Shown: one piece after another, positions 43,228-52,056 of the stretch | Numbering within the stretch: position 1 is the stretch's first letter | Layout of the letters: the number at the start of each line of letters is the position of its first letter | From: Winogradskyella vidalii | GTDB lineage: Bacteria; Bacteroidota; Bacteroidia; Flavobacteriales; Flavobacteriaceae | Reading direction: 5' to 3' | NCBI RefSeq assembly: GCF_013403955.1 | Contig: NZ_JABFDG010000001.1 | Coordinates: forward strand, 620,001 to 684,000 | DNA length: 64,000 nt | Notes under the pieces: generated by a model | What the model was told of the DNA's origin: nothing | What the model saw: only the letters and a program-made list of their open reading frames with translations | The model's database searches: none | Position numbers and translations under genes: made by a program

Positions 43228-43388
43228 ATTGTTTTCTTTTTAGGTTAAAATAGGTGTTTTTGGCTTAAAGAAAAACTAAACTATTAAATTAATATCATTT
43301 TCGGATTTTATCATTTAACAAAAGTTTGTCCTAAATTTTTATGTCATCACAAATATAAAACCGAACTTTAATAACTTAATTATACCAT

Positions 43389-44207
43389 ATGAATAAAATT
43401 ATACTTTTACTTTTTAGTGCTTTTAGTTTGTTGTCTTTTGGGCAGAATTTAGATAGAACTTCTGTTAGCGGTAAAATTGTAGTGTCTTCTGAAGATAAAG
43501 AGGGTGTAGCTGTTTTTAATTCCTCTTCAAATAAAGGGACTATAACAGACGAAAATGGAGATTTTACAATTAATGTGTCTGTAAATGATATCGTGGAGTT
43601 TTCTGCGCTTCAATTTGAAGATTTTAGTGTTACCATTACCGATAAGATTATAAAATCTAAACAATTGACCGTAATTTTAGTTGAAGAAATTAACAAGTTA
43701 GATGAGGTTGTTTTACTCCCTTTTGGCCTTACCGGAAATATAAATGCTGATTTAAGTAATGTAAGAACCTACAATGTAGATTTAGACGCTATTTATTTTG
43801 GATTAGATAATATTGAAGATTTTGAGTTTTCTGCGGATTATAAAACCGAAGCCGATAATTTAGCCTTTAACGAGTACAACCCTAGGGTGGACAATATGTT
43901 AGATTTGGTGAATGTGGCAGGTTTTTTAATAAAACAAGTGGTTAATACAAGCACTATTAAATTTAAATCTGAACGAGAAAAACAATTAGAATTAACCCCT
44001 TTTAGAAAAGCATTAGATACTTATAGTGTGAATTTTATTCATACTAATTTTGACATACCATTAAATCAAGTTGAAGCATTTGCAGATTATTTAGAAAAAG
44101 AAGATTTAGACGAAGCGTTATTTGAAGACGGCAACGAAATGCAGTTGTTAGAACGTATCAACCAATTAAGTAAGTCGTTTTTAAAAAACTTAAGTGAAAA
44201 CGATTAG
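43389..44207 (+). CDS. Exported CarboxypepD_reg-like protein, paralog 1 of 3
   Basis: A 272-residue protein with a signal peptide (residues 1-19, ending SFGQ) and a carboxypeptidase regulatory-like beta-sandwich (about 25-105: SGKIVVSSEDKEGVAVFN, GTITDENGDFTINVS, VDEIVEFSA-type). These domains form the N-terminus of SusC-type proteins but here stand alone with a helical C-terminal half. It is first of three paralogs whose reading frames overlap by exactly 14 bases each. It is the most diverged of the three. The cluster continues into DUF6702 and an M1 peptidase gene on the same strand. Function unknown. Confidence 0.75.
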   Translation: MNKIILLLFSAFSLLSFGQNLDRTSVSGKIVVSSEDKEGVAVFNSSSNKGTITDENGDFTINVSVNDIVEFSALQFEDFSVTITDKIIKSKQLTVILVEEINKLDEVVLLPFGLTGNINADLSNVRTYNVDLDAIYFGLDNIEDFEFSADYKTEADNLAFNEYNPRVDNMLDLVNVAGFLIKQVVNTSTIKFKSEREKQLELTPFRKALDTYSVNFIHTNFDIPLNQVEAFADYLEKEDLDEALFEDGNEMQLLERINQLSKSFLKNLSEND

Positions 44208-44979
44208 TTTTATAATCCTATTTTTAACTTTCTGTGCAGCTAATGCACAACGGAAAAATATTACAGGTCAACTCATCGCAAATGATGAGGTTGAAGGGCT
44301 TCACATACTCAACAGAACTGCTGTAAAATATACCATATCTCTTACCGATGGTAGTTTTGAAATTCCGGCAAAGGTTTCAGATACACTAGTTGTTTCTGGT
44401 GTAAAATACCAAACACAAGAAATTATTGTAACAAAGTCTATTATAGATTCTGAACAGTTTAACTTACAACTGATAGAAAAAGTAAATGAGCTTAAGGAAG
44501 TTGTAGTTGGTAAGATTTTAACAGGTAGCTTAGAATCAGATATTGAAAACTCAGATGCCGAACCAGAAATTAACTTCTACGATTTAGGAATCCCAGGATC
44601 CGTAAAATTACCACCAACACAAAGTGAACAACGTTTAAACGATGCCGATCATGGAAAATTTGTGTATTATTACGGTATTGGAATATCGATTAATGTCCAC
44701 AAAATCTTAAATAGAATTAATGGCGACACCAAAATGTACAAGGAGCGCGTTATAAGTGAAGCTAAAGAAAAATGCATTACCCAATTAAAAACGGACTATG
44801 CAAATACTATTTTTGAGGCTATTGTAATTCCAGAAAACCACAAAGAAGAATTTTTTCAATTTTGTCTAGAAGATGACCAATTTTATGCAATTTGTGAAGA
44901 TCAAAATCAAATAAATGACGTCAGTTTTCTTTTAAAGAAATTAAAGATTTTTAAAATGCGATTAGATGAAGACGATTAA
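44194..44979 (+). CDS. Exported CarboxypepD_reg-like protein, paralog 2 of 3
   Basis: This 261-residue protein starts at a GTG that lies inside the last five codons of paralog 1 (14-base overlap), so it depends on coupling. It has a signal peptide (MKTISFIILFLTFCAANAQ), a regulatory-like beta domain (KNITGQLIANDEVEGLHILN) and a segment KEVVVGKILTGSLESDIEN that is repeated almost exactly in paralog 3. A 41-base DNA stretch (44524-44564) is identical to 45305-45345 in paralog 3, pointing to recent duplication or gene conversion. The helical C-terminal half carries two Cys (KCITQLK, FCLEDDQF). Confidence 0.75.
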   Translation: MKTISFIILFLTFCAANAQRKNITGQLIANDEVEGLHILNRTAVKYTISLTDGSFEIPAKVSDTLVVSGVKYQTQEIIVTKSIIDSEQFNLQLIEKVNELKEVVVGKILTGSLESDIENSDAEPEINFYDLGIPGSVKLPPTQSEQRLNDADHGKFVYYYGIGISINVHKILNRINGDTKMYKERVISEAKEKCITQLKTDYANTIFEAIVIPENHKEEFFQFCLEDDQFYAICEDQNQINDVSFLLKKLKIFKMRLDEDD

Positions 44980-45778
44980 AACCATAGCTGTTGTTTTGCT
45001 TTTCACTTTAGGCTATAATCTTCAGGCGCAGACTAAAGACCTTAAAGGACAACTCATTGCAAATGATGAAGCTGAAGGGCTCCATATTCAGAATAGAACA
45101 GCGGCAAAATATACCATTTCTAATGATGACGGTAGTTTTATAATTCCTGCAAAAGTTGCAGATACCTTAGTGATTTCAGGTGTGAAATATCAAGAGAAAG
45201 AAATCGTTATAACGCCTTCTATAATGGAATTGGGTCAGTTTAGCGTGCAATTAATTGAAAGCGTTAGTGAACTTAAGGAAGTTGTGGTAGGTAAAATTTT
45301 AACTGGTAGCTTAGAATCAGATATTGAAAACTCAGATGCCGAACCCGAAGTTAACTTTTACGACTTGGGTATTCCTGGTTATACCGGAAAGGTACTTACA
45401 CAAAATGAACGCAAATTATATGATGCCGATGGTGGTGATATGGTTGGACTAGTAGGAGGTATCTACGGCGGAGGTCCAAGCATTAACTTTTTTAAATTGT
45501 TGAATACCATTACTGGTAGAACAAAAAAATTAAAAGCGATTGTAGAATTAGATAATAGAGTGGATTGCATAGAGCGTTTAAAAGAAGATTACGAAGCATT
45601 TCTTTTTGAAAAAGATACCTTAGCAGAAAATTTACGCGTTGAGTATTTTCTATTTTGTCAAGAAGATGAGGCGTTTTTAACTTTATGCAATCAAAATAAT
45701 GAAATTAAATTAATAGAATTTTTACAAGCGAAGTTAAAAGTTTATCAAGAAAACAGGAATTCAAGCCTCAAAGATTAA
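44966..45778 (+). CDS. Exported CarboxypepD_reg-like protein, paralog 3 of 3
   Basis: A 270-residue protein that begins inside the last codons of paralog 2 with the same 14-base overlap. Signal peptide MKTIKTIAVVLLFTLGYNLQ, then the regulatory-like domain (KDLKGQLIANDEAEGLHIQN) very close to paralog 2 up to about residue 130. A glycine-rich insertion (GLVGGIYGGGPS) and a diverged helical half follow. It is followed by the DUF6702-like gene. The shared N-terminal half and diverging C-terminal half suggest one common anchor with different partners; that is inference. Confidence 0.75.
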   Translation: MKTIKTIAVVLLFTLGYNLQAQTKDLKGQLIANDEAEGLHIQNRTAAKYTISNDDGSFIIPAKVADTLVISGVKYQEKEIVITPSIMELGQFSVQLIESVSELKEVVVGKILTGSLESDIENSDAEPEVNFYDLGIPGYTGKVLTQNERKLYDADGGDMVGLVGGIYGGGPSINFFKLLNTITGRTKKLKAIVELDNRVDCIERLKEDYEAFLFEKDTLAENLRVEYFLFCQEDEAFLTLCNQNNEIKLIEFLQAKLKVYQENRNSSLKD

Positions 45779-45825
45779 ATTTGAAATGTGTTTATATAGC
45801 ACACAAAAACAATTATAAATTACAC

Positions 45826-46332
45826 ATGAAACCACTTAGCTTATTTTTAGCATTGCTACTTTTTACAGTTCTTAATTCAAATCGTAACACGCACGAATAT
45901 TATGTTAGTGTCACAGAAGTTGGATATGCTGAAAAACAAAACGCGCTTCAGATTATTAGTCAGATTTTTATAGACGATTTTGAAACTTTAATGCGTAAGC
46001 GTTATGATGACACAATTACATTAGATGTTGATAGTGAACCCCAAGTTGTAGAAGATTATATGAATCGCTATTTAAGCGATAAATTAAAAATTAAGGTGAA
46101 TGGTACGGCTGTCAACTTCAATTTTATAGGAAAAGAATATAAAGAAGATATTGTTTATTGTTATTTAGAAATAGAAAATGTTTCAGATATAACATCAATT
46201 GAGTTAAGCAATCAGGTTTTATTTGATGTGTTTTCTGATCAACAAAATATTGTAAGAATGAAACTTTTAGACAGAAATAAAAGCTTTCTACTGGTTCCAG
46301 AAAATGATACTTGTTTATTAAACTTTAGATAA
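45826..46332 (+). CDS. DUF6702-like exported protein
   Basis: The 168-residue protein (start MKPLSLFLALLLFTVLNS) has a hydrophobic leader, then a beta-rich domain: HEYYVSVTEVGYAEKQNALQ, QIFIDDFETLMRKRY, YLSDKLKIKVNG, YCYLEIENVSDI and a Phe-ending strand set. I match it to DUF6702 from memory. This family is usually coded next to M1 peptidases in flavobacteria, as it is here. ATG 45826 is used because the longer frame from TTG 45781 adds no leader-like residues. It probably forms one transcript with the paralogs and the peptidase. Confidence 0.7.
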   Translation: MKPLSLFLALLLFTVLNSNRNTHEYYVSVTEVGYAEKQNALQIISQIFIDDFETLMRKRYDDTITLDVDSEPQVVEDYMNRYLSDKLKIKVNGTAVNFNFIGKEYKEDIVYCYLEIENVSDITSIELSNQVLFDVFSDQQNIVRMKLLDRNKSFLLVPENDTCLLNFR

Positions 46333-46398
46333 AAACGGAATAAAATCCCCATTAATTATTACTTTAGGCACTACTTTTTTTAACACTAACTATTATAT

Positions 46399-48696
46399 AT
46401 GAGAATTTTTAAGTACTTATTATGCGCTATGCTTTTTGCATCGTTCAGTCTTTATGCACAAAATGAAGAAAAAGCTGAACGCCAACAAGGGCACACTAAC
46501 CAAAACAAATTTAAACAACTTTACGATGAGTTTTCAACACCGAACATGTTTAGAACAGGTTCAGGTGCACCTGGTCCCAACTATTATCAGCAGCAAGCAG
46601 ATTATAAAATGGATATTGAAATTGATGATGATAATGCAAAACTTCATGGTGACGAAACAATTACCTACACCAATAACTCTCCAGATGATCTAAGATACCT
46701 TTGGGTGCAATTAGATCAAAATATGCGTGCCAGAGATTCTAAAACGCCATTAATTAGTGGGTCAGGAATAAGGCCAGCAACATCATCTTCTAGAGCAGTG
46801 AAGTCTTATTTACAAGAATCTTTTGACGGCGGATTTCATATTGAAGCGGTTAAAGATACAGATGGAAAAGATTTGCCACATACCATAAACCGTACAATGA
46901 TGCGTGTAGAGTTACCACAAGTTTTAAAGTCTGGTGAGAAATTCTCGTTTCAAATTAAATGGTGGTATAATATTAATGATCACGTAAAGGATGGCGGACG
47001 ATCAGGTTATGAATATTTTGAAGAAAACGATAACCGTATTTATGTCATAGCTCAGTTTTACCCACGTATGGCTGTCTATAATGATGTAGAAGGCTGGCAA
47101 AACTCTCAGTTTTGGGGACGCGATGAGTTTGCATTACCATTCGGTAATTTTGATGTAAATATTACCGTGCCTGCAGATCATATCTTAGATGGTACAGGAG
47201 TACTGACAAATAGAGAAGAAATTTTTACTAAGGACATGATGAAGCGTTATAAGAAAGCACAAAAATCTTATGACGAGCCTGTAATGATTGTAACACAAGA
47301 AGAAGCAGAAAAAACTGAAAAATCGAAGAGTAAAGCCAAAAAAACCTGGAAGCTTTCGGCAAAGATGGTAAGAGATTTTGGTTTTGCAACCTCTCGTAAA
47401 TTTTTATGGGATATGATGGCTGTAAAATTAGAAACTAAGGACGTTATGGCTGTTTCTTTATATTCTAAAGAAGGTAATCCACTTTGGGGACAATGGTCAA
47501 CTAAAACAGTTGCAAGTACGTTTAAGACCTATTCTCGTATGACTTTTGACTATCCTTACCATAAGTCGATATCGGTACATGCACCAATGGGAATGGAATA
47601 TCCTATGATTTCATTTAATTTTGGTCGTCCAGATAAAGAAGGTAACTATTCTGATAGAACAAAATACGGCATGATCAGCGTTATTATTCATGAAGTAGGT
47701 CACAACTGGTTTCCAATGATAATTAATAGTGATGAGCGTCAATGGACATGGATGGATGAAGGTTTAAACACATTTACCCAATATGTCGCAGAGCAAGATT
47801 TTGCAGAATGGTTTCCTGATGCGTTATCTCCTAATGATAAAACGTATCCTTCTCGAAGAGGACCTGCTAAAAATATTGTAAGATACATGGGCGGCAATCA
47901 AGATTATATTGCACCAATTATGACCAAAGGTTTAAATACGTATCAATTTGGGAATAATGCCTACGGAAAGCCTGCTACAGCATTAAATATCTTAAGAGAA
48001 ACCGTAATGGGGCGTGAGCTTTTTGATTATGCATTTAAAGAATATGCTAACCGCTGGAAATTTAAGCACCCAACACCAGAAGATTTTTTCCGAACAATGG
48101 AAGATGCCTCAGCTATAGATTTAGATTGGTATTGGAGAGGTTGGTTTTACACCACAGATTATACAGATATCGGTATTAAAGAGGTTAAGAAATTCGCTGT
48201 AAGTGGAACGCCGAATGACAATGGTAAACGCTTAGCAGATCAATATAATAGAGACCCAAATAGCTTGGTTTATTTTATTGAAGAAGGTGCAGAAGGTTAT
48301 GATGACGCTATGAAAGCTGGCGGAACAATAGATAATGTACCTACGGTAAAAGAATACATCATGGATAATTTTACACCTAAGGAGCAAAAGCAAATGAAAA
48401 AGGCACCTAAATATTTTTATCAGGTAACTTTTGATAAGCCAGGCGGATTAGTAATGCCAATAATTGTTGAGTATACTTATGCTGATGGAACCAAAGCAAG
48501 AGAAACTTATCCTGCACAAATATGGCGATTAAATGACAAGGAAGTCAGTAAAGCTATTGCAAGCGATAAAGAAATTGTGTCAATAACAGTAGATCCAGAC
48601 TTAGAAACAGCTGATGTTGATACGTCTAATAACACTTGGCCAAAAGAGGTTAAAGAAAGTGATTTTGATAAGTTTAAAAATAAAGTAACAGACTAA
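46399..48696 (+). CDS. M1-family zinc metallopeptidase (aminopeptidase-like)
   Basis: A 765-residue precursor with a signal peptide (residues 1-20). The gluzincin motif is H431-E432-x-x-H435 with the third ligand E454 in WMDEGLNTF, 18 residues on, as in M1 enzymes. The usual exopeptidase GxMEN loop is changed to PMGMEYPMISF, which keeps the Met-Glu. The N-terminal beta domain (DYKMDIEIDDDNAKLHGDE) is typical. A Lys/Glu-rich insertion of about 30 residues (YKKAQKSYDEPVMIV to KSKAKKTW) interrupts the region before the catalytic domain. The enzyme should act in the periplasm on peptides. Confidence 0.9.
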   Translation: MRIFKYLLCAMLFASFSLYAQNEEKAERQQGHTNQNKFKQLYDEFSTPNMFRTGSGAPGPNYYQQQADYKMDIEIDDDNAKLHGDETITYTNNSPDDLRYLWVQLDQNMRARDSKTPLISGSGIRPATSSSRAVKSYLQESFDGGFHIEAVKDTDGKDLPHTINRTMMRVELPQVLKSGEKFSFQIKWWYNINDHVKDGGRSGYEYFEENDNRIYVIAQFYPRMAVYNDVEGWQNSQFWGRDEFALPFGNFDVNITVPADHILDGTGVLTNREEIFTKDMMKRYKKAQKSYDEPVMIVTQEEAEKTEKSKSKAKKTWKLSAKMVRDFGFATSRKFLWDMMAVKLETKDVMAVSLYSKEGNPLWGQWSTKTVASTFKTYSRMTFDYPYHKSISVHAPMGMEYPMISFNFGRPDKEGNYSDRTKYGMISVIIHEVGHNWFPMIINSDERQWTWMDEGLNTFTQYVAEQDFAEWFPDALSPNDKTYPSRRGPAKNIVRYMGGNQDYIAPIMTKGLNTYQFGNNAYGKPATALNILRETVMGRELFDYAFKEYANRWKFKHPTPEDFFRTMEDASAIDLDWYWRGWFYTTDYTDIGIKEVKKFAVSGTPNDNGKRLADQYNRDPNSLVYFIEEGAEGYDDAMKAGGTIDNVPTVKEYIMDNFTPKEQKQMKKAPKYFYQVTFDKPGGLVMPIIVEYTYADGTKARETYPAQIWRLNDKEVSKAIASDKEIVSITVDPDLETADVDTSNNTWPKEVKESDFDKFKNKVTD

Positions 48697-48719
48697 GTTT
48701 TACAACTTATAATATATTT

Positions 48720-48747
48720 AAGCCGGCTTTTTAAGTCGGCTTTTTTT
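48720..48747 (+). terminator. Intrinsic terminator after the M1 peptidase gene
   Basis: Stem AAGCCGGCTT / AAGTCGGCTT (one G-T pair) with a 3-base loop, followed by a T-tract. Confidence 0.85.
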
Positions 48748-48875
48748 ATGAAATTAACCTAATGTTGGTTGACGACTTAAATTTAAAAGTCAAATAGAAT
48801 TGGTTTACTCAATAATAGAATATTTATCCCGTTTAATTCACATAACTTTTAGTCTTTATTGTTTTATAAACTAAC

Positions 48876-48883
48876 TATATTTG
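48876..48883 (+). promoter_or_regulatory. -7 promoter box of tatA
   Basis: TATATTTG matches TAnnTTTG; the GTG start codon follows 4 bases later, so the transcript would be nearly leaderless. Confidence 0.5.
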
Positions 48884-48887
48884 CAAC

Positions 48888-49178
48888 GTGATACATCAAC
48901 TAACATTTTTATTCATCGGAGGTACCGAAATAGTCTTTGTACTATTTATTGTGGTACTCGTCTTTGGGGCAGATAAGCTTCCAGAAATTGCGCGTGGTTT
49001 AGGAAAAGGCATGCGTCAAATTAAGGATGCAACCAACGATATTAAGCAAGAGGTTACTAAAAGTGCAAAAGAAAATAATATTATAGATGAGGATACGACT
49101 AAAAGTATTCAAGATGAAATTAACAAAGTTAAAGATGATCTCGAAGACTTCACGGGCTCATTAAAACGCAATAAGTAA
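48888..49178 (+). CDS. tatA: Sec-independent (Tat) translocase subunit TatA
   Basis: A 96-residue protein with one N-terminal membrane helix (about 8-26), the hinge FGADKLPEIARGLGKGMRQ with the conserved F-G-x-x-x-L/I-P pattern, and an amphipathic helix followed by an acidic-basic tail. TatA forms the variable pore that passes folded proteins with twin-arginine signals. It starts at a GTG immediately behind a -7 box. tatC is not in the window. Confidence 0.92.
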   Translation: MIHQLTFLFIGGTEIVFVLFIVVLVFGADKLPEIARGLGKGMRQIKDATNDIKQEVTKSAKENNIIDEDTTKSIQDEINKVKDDLEDFTGSLKRNK

Positions 49179-49293
49179 TTGCATATTTCTCGTAAAATCA
49201 CCTTATTTTTTGAGTTAATAATAAATATACATCTTATATTATGTTTTTTATTTAATATATTTAGGGAATTATTAATGCTCTAAATCTTATTTT

Positions 49294-50802
49294 ATGAAAA
49301 AAATGTACACTTTGCTAGTTCTTCTACTGGCAATAACAATTGTGTCTTGTTCTAAAGATACCAACCTAGAAACCGAAACTGAAGCCGAATTAGTTCAAAC
49401 CCCAGAAAATCCATTAACGGTTGATCAGATTAACCAACGGATTAGTGAAAGTATCCGTAACACCGGAGATTTTGACTGGAATAATGAAGACGCTCATTTT
49501 TTATGGAGCGCATTAACTCATGGACAGTATGTACTAACTGTGGGTTACGGAAATGAAGGCCAAAGTTTTGGTGATATAAAAGGCGATAAGGAGCTTCTAA
49601 ACAAAAAAGAAAGTCTAATAACAACAATTTTAATTGAGGAAGAAGTTGATAAGGATGACTTTAAATTAAAAGAAGATGCTGTATTGACTGTTTTTGATGC
49701 CGAAGTAACACAACTAAAAACAATTATTGCGCTGAGAGAAAGTGAGTATGTTAGATATTTAGAACCTAATGGTTACAATCAATATACAGAGGTTCAGGAA
49801 AAATCAAGTTCAGGATGTGATACAAGTGGCGATTCAATTAATTCATCACATTATACAACAATAGCGCCAAACAATGCACAGGTATCTTGGCATTTTGATG
49901 CAAATAATATTCCACAAGCTTGGAATCAGTCTACAGGTTCTGGTATTACTATTGGTTTAATAGATACGGGTGTTTCAAAAACGCAATCGCTTTTAAATCC
50001 AGTAGGAATTAATGATGGGTATTCTTCTGGGCGTTCAGTAGAAAAATATGGCACCTTTATAGATTCTAATTGGTGGTGGTCTAGTAATTATGATGGTGAA
50101 CATGATAAATGCGGACACGGAACCGCAATGGGGTCAACGATGGCTTCGCCTCGAAATGACAATGGAATGCCAGTTGGTGTAGCATATAATGCAAATTTAG
50201 TGGCTTACAGAGCCACGGAAGATGTGTTGTTAAATGATTATCATGAACGTAAAGGCGTATCAGATGCTTTAACACAATTAGGGAATAGATCTGATGTAAA
50301 AATCATTTCAATGTCAATAGGGTATCTATGGTCTATAGGTAATATTAAAGATGCGGTAAAGTATGCTTATAGCCAAGGCAAATTAATATTTGCAGCAGGA
50401 GGAACGTCCACGAGTTTTACTAACGGCTATGGTGTTATCTTCCCTGCAACAATGAGCGAAACTGTTGCGGTAACAGGTGTTACTGATGGTTCTAGTTATG
50501 AAAGATGTGACGTTTGCCATAGTGGTAGTAAAATAGATTTTACAATTATTATGGAAGGCGATAATGATACAAGCAAGGCGCCTCCAGTATTAGGATTTGA
50601 TGATGGAGAGAGACGTTATACCGGAGGGTCTTCTGTGGCTACGGCAACTACGGCAGGTATTGCAGCTTTAATTTGGTCTAAATATCCTTCTTGGAGTAGA
50701 ACTCAAATTTTAAATCGACTAAAACAATCGGCTGAGTTTTATCCTAATAAAAATAGTAGTTTTGGTTACGGTAATATTGATGCTCTACAAGCTGTTCAAT
50801 AA
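49294..50802 (+). CDS. S8-family subtilase lipoprotein with altered oxyanion residue
   Basis: A 502-residue lipoprotein (lipobox at C19, TIVSCSKD). A propeptide-like region runs to about 200 (RESEYVRYLEPNGY resembles the I9 end). The S8 domain follows with D224 (IGLIDTGVS), H275 (CGHGTAMG) and S447 (TGGSSVATATTAG). At the position of the oxyanion-hole asparagine (normally AAGN) it reads AAGGTST, so glycine replaces Asn. Such a change would slow classical subtilisin catalysis, although homologs with altered oxyanion residues exist. It is monocistronic. Confidence 0.85.
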   Translation: MKKMYTLLVLLLAITIVSCSKDTNLETETEAELVQTPENPLTVDQINQRISESIRNTGDFDWNNEDAHFLWSALTHGQYVLTVGYGNEGQSFGDIKGDKELLNKKESLITTILIEEEVDKDDFKLKEDAVLTVFDAEVTQLKTIIALRESEYVRYLEPNGYNQYTEVQEKSSSGCDTSGDSINSSHYTTIAPNNAQVSWHFDANNIPQAWNQSTGSGITIGLIDTGVSKTQSLLNPVGINDGYSSGRSVEKYGTFIDSNWWWSSNYDGEHDKCGHGTAMGSTMASPRNDNGMPVGVAYNANLVAYRATEDVLLNDYHERKGVSDALTQLGNRSDVKIISMSIGYLWSIGNIKDAVKYAYSQGKLIFAAGGTSTSFTNGYGVIFPATMSETVAVTGVTDGSSYERCDVCHSGSKIDFTIIMEGDNDTSKAPPVLGFDDGERRYTGGSSVATATTAGIAALIWSKYPSWSRTQILNRLKQSAEFYPNKNSSFGYGNIDALQAVQ

Positions 50803-50830
50803 CATTAGAATTGAAATCAATTACCCATAA

Positions 50831-50868
50831 AAAAAGCAAGTCTTGTTAAATATCAAGGCTTGCTTTTT
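50831..50868. terminator. Bidirectional terminator between convergent genes
   Basis: Arms AAAAAGCAAGTCTTG and CAAGGCTTGCTTTTT (one wobble pair) with an 8-base loop and flanking A/T tracts, between the subtilase gene and the DUF3037 gene. Confidence 0.85.
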
Positions 50869-50889
50869 ATTTTTTTGATGAATTAATAT

Positions 50890-51279
50890 TTATGCTTCTA
50901 ATACATAATTTTCAAAAATAGAATTCAACTCTTTTTCCGGATTATCTGTTAAACCAGAATGTGTTTTAGAACTTTGTATAATGGTACTTCGTGAAGCGGC
51001 TAACCATCTAAACCGGTCTGAAATTTCAAATTGACCAATCTTTCCTGCGGAAGAATCGCCTTTAGAAATTAATTCCCAAGATTTTAAGTAGTTGTTAATG
51101 GCTTCTAGGTCTAATTCACAAGAAAAAGCCTTCAGTTTCGTTTCACTGACGTTGAATTTTACACCGAGATATTTTTTTCGTTTCGAGAATAAAATCACAC
51201 CAACGTTAAAAAACTCTTCGCGTTCTACTCTTGGTACGAGTCTTATTATAGCATATTCAAAAGTCACTTTATCTGGCAT
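50890..51279 (-). CDS. DUF3037 protein, paired with a HipA-like kinase
   Basis: The 129-residue protein has the DUF3037 opening FEYAIIRLVPRVEREEFFNVGVILF (given here by its FNVGV core) and the SRSTIIQSSKTHSGLTDNPE segment. No enzyme motif is known. Its start lies 11 bases inside the end of the HipA-like kinase gene, so the two are translationally coupled. DUF3037 genes next to HipA-like kinase genes are a recurrent pair, as I recall from other genomes. It might be the substrate or regulator of the kinase; that is inference. Confidence 0.8.
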   Translation of the reverse strand: MPDKVTFEYAIIRLVPRVEREEFFNVGVILFSKRKKYLGVKFNVSETKLKAFSCELDLEAINNYLKSWELISKGDSSAGKIGQFEISDRFRWLAASRSTIIQSSKTHSGLTDNPEKELNSIFENYVLEA

Positions 51280-52048
51280 CTTCGGCTTCTTTAACTAATA
51301 CATCAATTTTTGAAAGTCTAGAATTTAGATATTCTATATAGGCATTTCGCATGTCAACTGGCGATAGCGTATCAGATTCGTTTACCAACCAATCTTCAGG
51401 TATTTTAGAAACAATATCATCAATTGTATCTTTACTTAAAGCTGAAATAATAACCTTAGAAGCTTCATCTAATAGCGTAGCACGTTCTAATAATACATGA
51501 TCTTTAATAAGCGGAAACGTTCTAGTAAGATGATTTTTCCAAGTACTCCAATTATGATGAAAATAGAAACTAGCGCCGTTATCAATTACCCATAATTCTT
51601 TATTCCAATTTAATAAATTGGTGTTTTTTACAGTGCGATCTATATTGCTAATAATACTGTCTAAAAGCACAATTTTAGAAGATGTCAAAGCATCTGCAAC
51701 AGAAACTAAAGGGTCAAAAGTAATAGAACTACTTAGGTAATGTAAGCCTAGGTTAAGACCAATACTAAATTTTAATAAGTCTTGAATTTCTTCATCGGGT
51801 TCGGTTTTACTAAAAGAATCGTCTAAATTCATAAAGACCAACTCCGGAACCTTTAAACCAATAGCGCGTGCTAATTCACCTCCAATAAATTCAGAGATTA
51901 AGGCTTTTTTTCCTTGTCCTGCACCTCTAAATTTTAAAACATATAGAAAACCATCACTAGCCTCAACAATGGCAGGTAGTGAACCGCCTTCTCGCAAAGG
52001 AGTGATGTATTTAACCACATCTACAGTTCTAATTTCAATTTTACTCAT
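51269..52048 (-). CDS. HipA-like protein kinase domain protein
   Basis: A 259-residue single-domain protein with a HipA-type kinase fold. K39 in YVLKFRG is the candidate ATP-binding lysine, and E53 in ALISEFIGGELA the helix Glu. D137-R138 with N142/N144 in SNIDRTVKNTNLL form the catalytic loop, and D156 in VIDNGASF is the metal-binding Asp. It lacks the long N-lobe of HipA toxins and no HipB-like antitoxin is nearby. It overlaps the DUF3037 gene and is 8 bases downstream of the O-methyltransferase gene, at the far end of the kynurenine cluster. Substrate unknown. Confidence 0.8.
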   Translation of the reverse strand: MSKIEIRTVDVVKYITPLREGGSLPAIVEASDGFLYVLKFRGAGQGKKALISEFIGGELARAIGLKVPELVFMNLDDSFSKTEPDEEIQDLLKFSIGLNLGLHYLSSSITFDPLVSVADALTSSKIVLLDSIISNIDRTVKNTNLLNWNKELWVIDNGASFYFHHNWSTWKNHLTRTFPLIKDHVLLERATLLDEASKVIISALSKDTIDDIVSKIPEDWLVNESDTLSPVDMRNAYIEYLNSRLSKIDVLVKEAEDAR

Positions 52049-52056
52049 AGTTGCAG

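Noticed and set aside
51269..52048. Classical HipBA toxin-antitoxin system
   Set aside because: No HipB-like DNA-binding partner is present and the HipA-like protein lacks the usual N-terminal lobe; the partner is a DUF3037 protein.
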